From Cerasicoccus maritimus (lineage in GTDB: Bacteria; Verrucomicrobiota; Verrucomicrobiia; Opitutales; Cerasicoccaceae), in NCBI GenBank assembly GCA_031296935.1, contig JAVDPD010000002.1:209501-273500 (forward strand): a DNA stretch of 64,000 nt. Reading direction: 5' to 3'. Each line of letters opens with the position of its first letter. Position 1 is the stretch's first letter. Positions 1-8,100 of this stretch are shown here, piece by piece. Made by a program: the position numbers and the translations under genes. Below the pieces are notes generated by a model. The model saw only the letters and a program-made list of their open reading frames with translations, did no database searches and was not told where the DNA came from.

Positions 1-3000
1 TCGTTATTCGCATCGCTGTATCTGCGCGGATTGAACATTGCGTCGAAGGTTTTATAGGTCGTGTGCTCGGTGGTGGTTGGGTAGTTAACGCCTCCGTTGA
101 TGCCCGACACATTGAGTGCGCGTTGGATTGCGCCATTGATGCTTTGTAGCCCGACGAGTGAGTCATAGCTCTTACTGATATCTTTGCTCTTACGGGCATT
201 GAGGTAATTCGAATCCGTGTATGATATCTGGCCAGAGTCGGTGCGTGAGAGCCCATCTGGTGGATCCAGACGGCGGTTCACGAAATCTGCCATTGAGTAG
301 AAGGGGCCTCGCAAACGGACTTCATCTACGATGCGCTCCGCGAGTGTTTCGATCATGTCATCGGTTAGGTAGCGATAGCCGCCAAAAATTTTATCGTAGT
401 TTCCATATCCAGTTAGGGACGGAGCTGCACCGTATTCAGAGGCGTCATTGGTGGTGGAGTCGAAAGTGAAATCGATCGCGCCGCGCAAGGGCTCCAGTGA
501 ACGAGAGATTGGCACCGTGTCGTTTGGATTGGTGTCATTTCCATCCTGAGTGGAGCGCAGTTGTATGTCCCGAAAAGCGGTTATCAGTGCTTTCCAGGCT
601 TCAACCGAAGTCGAATTTACATTGAAGGCGCCGGAATTGTATACGTAGGCAGCGGCGTCATCGAAATCACGAGCATCGGAGATCGAGAAGTCTTTGCTGC
701 TATTAAATTTTACTCGGCTGTTGCCCAGAGGCTCAGAGTTGTCGAGCGCCACGGATCCCGTATTGGGGATCGTTGAGAGGAAGTAACGATCCCATAGTGT
801 TTCATTGAGTAGGTAGGAAATGTCTACGAGGTGGTTGAAGCGGTTGTTGCCCACACCACTACTGGCCCAGGATTCCGAAGTGCCGACGTAGCTGCCATCG
901 GCATCTTTTGCAGCAACGTTATCTGAATCCACCGAGTAGTATTGCCAGACCGGGCGGGAGGTAAGCCCGGCGATTCGGTCGCGGTCGATGTAGGGGCTGG
1001 CTTCCGAATTGCCAATCGCATAGGCGGGCTGCCACATAAACGGACTCACGTTTACTTGCTGTAGCTGGCCTATGGAGACTATATCAAACTCTGGGCGAAA
1101 GGCGAGGCGAACTGGCACGGAAGATAAGGCGTCGATTTTGGGATTTTGGTAATTTCGTCGAGTGAGGCCTTCCGGCAGCTTGGTTGCCTGGATGAAGTTA
1201 AAGCCTACGGTGCGGCCATTCACCAATTCTGCGCGACGCTCTTCATCGAATGCGTTCCAGGGTTGCCCACGGTCAACCAATATTTTTTTGTTAGCATTTG
1301 GGTGACTGTCTCTGGTATGTCTCCAAGAAGACCATTTACCTTCGCCAATGTTTGTGTCGCTGTTGAATGCATCGTAGACCGTGGCTTGGCTGTTGTTACG
1401 GCTTTGGAGGCCAAAGACGGCCTCAAAGCGCGCCATGTCTTCTCCTCCAGCTCCGCTATTTCGCCAGTCTTTGGACGCACGCACTCCGTCAACCATTGGA
1501 TTGTTAGAGGTGAATTGCTTGGCCATGATATTGTAGTTGGCAAAGGGGCGGAAGCTGGTCGCTCCAGACTCAAGGGTGTCGATGGTGCCAGCGCCACGAT
1601 AGTATAGAGGGTCTAGATAGTTTTCGCCCACGAGCATAATGGGGACATCCATCGGGCCTTGGCGCTGGCTGCTGGAGTTGAGATTGGGATCACGGTCGCC
1701 ATAGATGGCGGCGCTGAAGTAGTCACCGTCATAGAGCGTAGGCCAAATCATTGGCTGGTCCACCAATACGGAGGCGTTGCGCGAGCCATTAAAGTTGGGC
1801 ATGAAGCCGCCTCCGCGATTCAAGTTGCCAAAGGATCCGTAGTCGCGCGTTTCAATGCCATTGACTAAAATTCTTATTTGGAACTCCGTGCTGGGCGATG
1901 GCAGGAAGACAGCATTGTCCGCCCAGTAACCCGATCGGTTTGCGACTCCTGGAGCGTAATCGAGCGTGGCAAATTGATGATAGGCCGAGCTGGGTGCGTC
2001 GCGGTCGAAGACGTTTTCCAGTTGGATGATCGCAATGTTGGTTCCGCTGTCGTTGTTTTCATCGATCTTGTGGTCTTCACCGACGCTGAACATCAGGTGC
2101 TCGCCCGCCTTGAAGTTTTGCTGGGAGATGCGTAGCGAGAGTTCATTGCCTTCGGGGAAAATCGCGATGTTGTAAGTGTCGTAGAAGATATCCTGATCTA
2201 CGGGGTAAACCGAGTTCGCAGCGACATTGCTGAGGTTGGCGTGCCCGGGTTCCATGTGCAGCGCATCGTTGTTGTAAGTGACCACGATTGAGCCGCTGCC
2301 GTCATCCACAATTTCGCGCTGGTTGTGCTGCCAGGAGTCAGCATCCGATTGGCTGAGCTTATGGAAGTGGTAATTGGAAGCGCTGGTGTATTCGCGCACC
2401 GTTGCAGGGTTGAGCACGGATGTATCCTGGGTGGCGCTGGTTTCGGAGGCCACCATGAAGCGAGTCAGCACAGGCTCGAATTTGATGCGTATGTCGTAGT
2501 CAGCAACTTCCAGCCCGGTGTCGTAGGGGTTCCACAAAACGATTTGCGGTAGCACGTTGAGGCGGAGTTTATTACCGCTTTTGGTAAAGCCCACAAACAG
2601 GCGGACTTGCGTCAGGATCGGTGTGGTATACTCCGTCACTTCGATTTGGCCCTCACCGTCACCGGTGTTTTTGACTTCGTTCGTGTACCATTCACGAACG
2701 TCAGCCCAGGTCGGGATGTTGAGATCGGAGTTAGGGAAGCCTGCGTTGTTGAGCCCCATCCGCGGGTCGTTCCCGTAGTCGAAGAGGTCGCTGCCGTCAG
2801 GGTCAGGAATTGGGTTGGAGTCAGAGATACCGCCATTGGTGGCCGACGCGCCGCCTTCGAAGTAGCGGGTTAAATCCTTTTGCAGACCGCCCATTGCGGT
2901 ATCAGTGAACAGCCCTTTGGAGAATCCAGTGATATGGTGAAAGTTCATGCGAGCCGCGTCCTGGTACTGCTCGGTGAGTACGGTGTCGTCCGGCGCTGGA

Positions 3001-4055
3001 TTGGTCAGGACAATCTGGGAAGTCGTTTCGATGAGTTCCAGCGCTTCGTTGTTTACCATCGCTTCTTGGGCGGACTGGTTGCCATTGAACGCATCAAAAA
3101 TATCCTTATAACCGGAGATTTGCTCCCAGCCCAGACGTTGGGGGACTTGAAGGCGATAGCGTTCTTCTTTGGTGCCGGAAGCGGCATCGAAGTAGGGGTC
3201 GAGGATCGAGAAGTTGGCCTTCATGTTTTCATCGCCCACCCAATAGGCATACTGTCCAGTCACGATGGAGTCGGCGTCGAGTACATCGACCTTGGGGGCT
3301 AGCACGCGCCCATCAATACCGTCGCTAGAGAGTGCTTCACTGGCGTCGTCGCTCTCGTTTGGGGAGGCGCTGCCATAGCCAACGAGTGTGGCTACATCTG
3401 GATCTTCCGGATCGAGCACGGTGTCTGGCGTGGTCTGCCCGGCAATGGTGTCATCGGTAAATTTTTCATTGCCGCTGATCAACCAGTGTGGCGTTTGTGA
3501 GCGGTCGAAGTCACCTTGGTTGATGAAGTTGCCGTCATCATCTTTTCTGTCCGATTTGTATACGCCAACCCAATGGGGGTTTTTGCCCGCCCACCATTCG
3601 ACGAGCTCTTCATTCCATGATTCACGGTCCTGGTCGAGATTGTTGTCAAAATCTTCGGCGAGGTAGGTTCGCCAGGTGTCCGGTGCGCTGGTGCCACCGC
3701 CCAACGGCAGGCCAGTGGCATGCGAACGGTAAATATCCCACAGGTCGCCCACGCCTGGGCTTACCTTGGTAGGGTAAACAACGGTGGCCGGCGCAGTCAC
3801 TCGCTGGTCCGGGCCTGCGTGCACTTGCAGTTGGCCCAAAGCAATTTGTGCCCCGAGCATTGCGTTTTGGCGCGCCTCGTTGAGCTTGTTTTTATGGGTC
3901 GTGCTTTGCATCTCCACGTTGAGGAACGTGGCGAGGCTGAGAACCAAAACGACCATGAAGGACATTAGAGTCAGCGCGATGATCAAAGCGAAGCCACCTG
4001 AGCGGGGCCTCCCGTTGGATTTGGTGGGCTGAATGAGGGGGGTGGGGATATTCAT
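1..4055 (-). CDS. Giant prepilin-like protein, Verru_Chthon cassette protein A type (partial, 3' end beyond window)
   Basis: The frame stays open from an ATG at 4053-4055 to the left edge (about 1350 codons), so the C-terminus is missing. The start is followed by a basic stretch, then GGFALIIALTLMSF, the pattern of a type IV prepilin (cleavage between Gly and Phe, long hydrophobic helix). The rest is a large, presumably exported passenger. It is clearly paralogous to the protein at 57226-60534: both have a DQRVTA block soon after the helix, a W-[LI]-I-S-G-N block, and a YAYWVGDE block followed by K-A-[NK]-F. Such oversized PilX-like proteins match what is known as Verru_Chthon cassette protein A; the family name is recalled, not searched. 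The role is presumably as a minor pseudopilin or surface protein. No partner cassette genes (B, C, D) are visible, but they could lie to the left. Confidence 0.85.
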   Translation of the reverse strand, partial: MNIPTPLIQPTKSNGRPRSGGFALIIALTLMSFMVVLVLSLATFLNVEMQSTTHKNKLNEARQNAMLGAQIALGQLQVHAGPDQRVTAPATVVYPTKVSPGVGDLWDIYRSHATGLPLGGGTSAPDTWRTYLAEDFDNNLDQDRESWNEELVEWWAGKNPHWVGVYKSDRKDDDGNFINQGDFDRSQTPHWLISGNEKFTDDTIAGQTTPDTVLDPEDPDVATLVGYGSASPNESDDASEALSSDGIDGRVLAPKVDVLDADSIVTGQYAYWVGDENMKANFSILDPYFDAASGTKEERYRLQVPQRLGWEQISGYKDIFDAFNGNQSAQEAMVNNEALELIETTSQIVLTNPAPDDTVLTEQYQDAARMNFHHITGFSKGLFTDTAMGGLQKDLTRYFEGGASATNGGISDSNPIPDPDGSDLFDYGNDPRMGLNNAGFPNSDLNIPTWADVREWYTNEVKNTGDGEGQIEVTEYTTPILTQVRLFVGFTKSGNKLRLNVLPQIVLWNPYDTGLEVADYDIRIKFEPVLTRFMVASETSATQDTSVLNPATVREYTSASNYHFHKLSQSDADSWQHNQREIVDDGSGSIVVTYNNDALHMEPGHANLSNVAANSVYPVDQDIFYDTYNIAIFPEGNELSLRISQQNFKAGEHLMFSVGEDHKIDENNDSGTNIAIIQLENVFDRDAPSSAYHQFATLDYAPGVANRSGYWADNAVFLPSPSTEFQIRILVNGIETRDYGSFGNLNRGGGFMPNFNGSRNASVLVDQPMIWPTLYDGDYFSAAIYGDRDPNLNSSSQRQGPMDVPIMLVGENYLDPLYYRGAGTIDTLESGATSFRPFANYNIMAKQFTSNNPMVDGVRASKDWRNSGAGGEDMARFEAVFGLQSRNNSQATVYDAFNSDTNIGEGKWSSWRHTRDSHPNANKKILVDRGQPWNAFDEERRAELVNGRTVGFNFIQATKLPEGLTRRNYQNPKIDALSSVPVRLAFRPEFDIVSIGQLQQVNVSPFMWQPAYAIGNSEASPYIDRDRIAGLTSRPVWQYYSVDSDNVAAKDADGSYVGTSESWASSGVGNNRFNHLVDISYLLNETLWDRYFLSTIPNTGSVALDNSEPLGNSRVKFNSSKDFSISDARDFDDAAAYVYNSGAFNVNSTSVEAWKALITAFRDIQLRSTQDGNDTNPNDTVPISRSLEPLRGAIDFTFDSTTNDASEYGAAPSLTGYGNYDKIFGGYRYLTDDMIETLAERIVDEVRLRGPFYSMADFVNRRLDPPDGLSRTDSGQISYTDSNYLNARKSKDISKSYDSLVGLQSINGAIQRALNVSGINGGVNYPTTTEHTTYKTFDAMFNPRRYSDANN

Positions 4056-4454
4056 GCTGTTAAAAGGTGGAATGGGCGCGTGAAGCTTACATTTCTACCT
4101 ATCGCGTAAGGGGTGGCAATGCAAATACCTAACGGTTTTTGCGGGGGTATGTCGAAAAAGTAGGTGATTAGACCATAAATCATAGTGCGAAATCAAGTCA
4201 ATTATGCGGTTGCTTCCAGAAATAGCGCTTGCGATCGGATTTCGATTGTCGAAAACGCGCGTTTGCTCTTCTAATTTTTTGTCAGGAGGAACGGGGAAAT
4301 GAATGGTGTGGGTTTTCATTTACCCCCCCTTCAGTTCCAGCATGCTTTTATCCATCCGCACAGTTGTCTTTCTGCCGAGAGACACTAATGTACTCGACTT
4401 CAAGACGCTTTGCTTAACGAAAAAGCCATGCCTGCATCGATTTCCTGTGTTTGA
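4056..4454. other. Intergenic region between divergent genes
   Basis: About 400 bases between the giant prepilin-like gene (minus) and the deacetylase (plus). It must hold both promoters, but I see no convincing boxes, riboswitch or terminator. There is a run of seven C at about 4323-4329. A 74-codon minus frame here (4095-4319) has no recognisable features and is not called. Confidence 0.5.
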
Positions 4455-5105
4455 ATGCACTTTGTAGCAAAGGTTCTGCCAATTCTCACTATGCCAACTC
4501 CCATTCATCGCGTCGAAACCGACCAGCCATATATTTGCCTCACTTTTGACGATGGGCCCATCGCCGAAACCAGCCGTAGCTGGCTTGAACTTTTGGCTCA
4601 GACTGATAGCCGGGTGACGTTTTTTGATCTGGGCAAAAACGTCCTCGCCGAGCCCGAGCTGGCCAAGGAGGTGCATGCGGCTGGCCACGAGATTGGCAAC
4701 CACACCATGTCGCATCCACATCTACCGGAGCTGTCGTTCAACGCTGTGCGTGCGGAGTTGACTGAGTGCCAGCAGCTCTTCAGCGATGCCTTTGGCGCGG
4801 CACCAACGGTCTTTCGCGCGCCTTTTGGTGAGCATTCTGACTATGTCTGGACCGTGCTCAAGGAGCTGGGGCTGCCTTCCATTTTGGGCCGCGGCCATGA
4901 CGACTGGTCGCCGAATGCCACGGTCGAAGGCATTACGGAGAACTACACCAAAGGCGTTCAGGCGGGGGACATCTTCATCCTCCACACCTGGCAAACCAAG
5001 ACCCTCGCGGCGATGCCTGAAATGATCCGACGCTACCATGCCCAGGGCTTCCAGCTCGTCACCATCAGTGAGCTCCTCGCAGCCGGTCAACCCGTTTACG
5101 TGTAG
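4455..5105 (+). CDS. Polysaccharide deacetylase (NodB/CE4 family)
   Basis: A 216-residue metal-dependent N- or O-deacetylase that removes acetyl groups from amino-sugar polymers such as peptidoglycan or chitin-like glycans. All NodB motifs are present: TFDDGP (residues 30-35, catalytic base and metal Asp), HTMSHP (83-88, metal-binding His83 and His87), RAPFG (121-125), GHDDW (147-151) and ILH (175-177). The protein is little more than the catalytic domain and has no signal peptide, so it may act in the cytoplasm or leave by an atypical route. A second ATG at 4491 (MPTPIH...) is an equally good start and would remove 12 residues. The gene converges on the alpha-2-macroglobulin gene with 25 bases between the stop codons. 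The exact substrate cannot be told from sequence. Confidence 0.9.
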   Translation: MHFVAKVLPILTMPTPIHRVETDQPYICLTFDDGPIAETSRSWLELLAQTDSRVTFFDLGKNVLAEPELAKEVHAAGHEIGNHTMSHPHLPELSFNAVRAELTECQQLFSDAFGAAPTVFRAPFGEHSDYVWTVLKELGLPSILGRGHDDWSPNATVEGITENYTKGVQAGDIFILHTWQTKTLAAMPEMIRRYHAQGFQLVTISELLAAGQPVYV

Positions 5106-5112
5106 ACAAACA

Positions 5113-5128
5113 ACCGCCAGGCGGCGGT
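5113..5128 (-). terminator. Short hairpin between convergent genes, possible terminator
   Basis: ACCGCC-AGGC-GGCGGT forms a 6-bp stem between the stop codons of the deacetylase and the alpha-2-macroglobulin genes. Read on the minus strand it is followed by a T-rich but interrupted tract (TGTTTGTCT), so termination of the minus-strand gene is plausible but weak. Confidence 0.35.
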
Positions 5129-5130
5129 GC

Positions 5131-8100
5131 TTAAGGTTCGATGGTGATCTTGAGCTCGGCGCTGTTGCCTTTGATCTCGGGCACATACATGGCCTCAGCG
5201 ATCACGGGCAGGGCGCTGAAGGCACCGGGCGTTTCGGCGCGTAGCTCGTAGCGGATTTCCCAGAGGCCCTGCGGCAGACGGCTGATGAAGCTGGCGATTT
5301 GGCGGTCGCGCAGCTCCTGGTAAACCCACTGCTGGCGGCCGGTGTAGCGGTCTGCTTGATCCAGGGCGCTGGGGCGAAGCTCACGTGCGTAGAGTCGGCC
5401 GCCGCTTTGCAGGGCGACGGCTTCAAAGCCCGCTGGCTTTAAGTCTTCGACGAGAATGTATTCCAAGTCGTTCTTGGCTTCGATGGTGACAATGGCTTCG
5501 ATGCGGTCGCCGGAATCTGCGACGCCGCCACTGACGAGCGGCGAACTTTGCGTTGCAAAGCCATCGAGCAAGGTCTTGACCGGAAAGGTCCGCTCGTATT
5601 TGCGGCTGACAAATATTTCGCTGCCTGCAGCGGCGATGGGATTTTCGAGTGAGAAGAAGTCAAAGCGCGTCGCAAAATAAAGGGGAGGCTTCCCAGCTTT
5701 GCGTTGCAAAGTAAGCGTGTTGCCTTCACCGGACTTCAGTTTGTCGACCGGCACATCAATGACGCGCGGCGCGGTGAGCACGGTTTGCGGCGTCACGTTG
5801 ATTTCGCCGATGGGTTCGCCGTTGAGCAGCGCGGTGTATTGGCCACTGGCCTCGAGCTCGCCGCTTTCGCGGAGCCAATTATTGAGCGCAAGGAGGACGA
5901 TGGCGGTGTCGCGCGTGTTGCTCCACTGAGCGCCGCGTCGGTTTTTGACGAGCCAGTTCATCGCGGGCGTAACGAGCTCGCTTTGCGGATTGATTTCCAC
6001 GAGCGCCGCGAGGACGAAGGCAGTGGTTTCCACACCGCCACGCGACCAGCGGTAGTAGATGCCGTCCTCGCCCCAGTGGGCAGTGGGCAGGATCGTTGGA
6101 TCATCTTGTGGTGTGGCCCCGGTGGCAGGCGCGAGGACTGAGCCTTGCGGGTTGTTGTCGAGCTTCACGCCGTTCGCCAAGTTATCGGCAAGAATTTTAG
6201 CCTCGTCGGCAAACCCTAAATTCTTGGCGGCGATGGCGGTCAGCGCCCGGGAGTAGGCGACCATCTGATCGCGGTTCTTCCAGAGGTTCGCAAAGGCCTT
6301 GGCTTCGTTGCGCTCGGGCTTGGCGTCGGGCATGCCGTGGTCGGCGGCGGCGAGCGCGTGAAGCAGCCAGGCTTGCATGTCGTAGCGGCTCTCAAAGTCA
6401 ACGAGGCGGAGGTTCAGATAATCGCGGCCGCGCTTGAGGACCTCCGCGTCGATCTTCTCGCCCGACTGCTCGGCGAGCGTGAGGCCCCAGACGACGTAGG
6501 CGGACATGTAGGGATCGCTTTGGTCGTCTTTCCACCAGCCCCAGCCGCCGTCGCTGTGCTGGAAGTCGACAAGGCGCTTGAGGCCTTCGCTGACCATCTC
6601 GTCGAGGTCGGCGAGGTTGCCGTCTTTCTTTGGCTTCAATTTTTGAACGACCTTGTTGGGCGTGTTTTCTTCGATGCCGCCGAAGTTCTGCTCGAGGATG
6701 TCATCGGCGTTGAGGCCGAGGTCGGTCAGCGTTTTTGCGATGATGACGGCGGGCAGGAAACGGCTCATGGTTTGCTCGGTGCAACCGTAGGGATACTGCG
6801 CGAGGTAGGGCAGCGCGTCGAGCATGGTGGTGGCGATGCTCGGAGAAAGGTGGAGCGTGAAGCTCGCGCCGTCGGCCTTGAACTTGGGGATGTCGAGCGC
6901 GAGCCGGAGGCTGTCGCTGGTCATCTTGCCACTGCGCGCGAGGAACTTGTTGATGCCGTGCTCGAAGGCTGGGATGGTGAGCTCCATCGCGTCGCCGTGG
7001 GTGTTGGACTTCGCGGTGAGCGTGAGCTTTACATCGCCGGGCGAGACGACGTCGACCATCCAGTTGACCTGCGTGGAGCCGTGCGCAGGCACGTCGATAC
7101 TTTGCATCGCAGAGTTAACGAGCTTGAGGCCGCCATCGATGGCGAGCTCAGCGCGGACAGATGCGTCGTCCTCGGTGTTGTTGTTGATGACGCCGGTGAT
7201 GGTTAGCTGGTCGCCGGTCACGAAGAAGCGCGGCGTCTGCAAACGGGCAATGAGCGGCAGGCGGGTTTTAGCCAGAGTGGAGCCTTCGCCAAAGCTGGCG
7301 GGCAGGCCCGTGGCGCGGGCTTCAAGTTCCCACGTGGTGAGGTTGTCCGGCAGCTGGAACTCGACGGTCGCCTGACCGTTGCTGTCCGTGACGATGGCGG
7401 GCTTCCACAAAACGGTGGAGCGGAAATCATTGCGGACGACGACGTTGGGCTCGGGCGCGGCACCAGCGTTCTCCTTAATTGCATCAGACTCAGCGAGTCC
7501 GGCGGCTTTGGCCATCATGGGGGCAAGTGCCGGAGCTCTTGTTTGTAATTCCGCAGTCGGCGCAGCGAAGTAATCTACGTTAGCGCTACTTGAGTCGGCG
7601 AAGGTTGCGGCATACTTGGTCCCCACGCCTCCTTCGAGTTTAAGTTGCTCGTTGGCGGCAAGCTTCTGATTGATGCGGAAGCTGCGGAGGTTTTGCGAGC
7701 TGCTGGTGTAAACGGTGATGGGGCGGTTTTGCCCGTAGAAGAATTCGCGCGGGTCCGGGGCGAGCGTCGGCTGGATGGCGAGCACGGCTTCGTCAAATAC
7801 CGACAACGCCACTTCGGCCGGGACAGCGTGGCCATCAATGTTCCGCGTGGTGATGATGGCCGTGGCCTTCTCGCGGGGGAGGTAGGACTCGGCATTGGTG
7901 ACGACGGATACGTCGAGGAAATGCTTGGTCGGCGGGATGTTGATGTCCTGCTGGTCCTGCCACATTTTGAGGTCGCGCACGGTGTTGGCTTGCAGGCGTG
8001 CGTTGGGCACCCAGGCGTCGTTTACATCGAGCTGCAGTAGCTTGACATTGCCCTCCACATGGACGACGCGTGTATCGAGCAGGCCGCCGCCTTGCGCGGT

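Noticed and set aside
4095..4319. A 74-codon minus-strand frame between the prepilin-like gene and the deacetylase gene
   Set aside because: No signal, domain or neighbour support; AT-rich promoter-like DNA.
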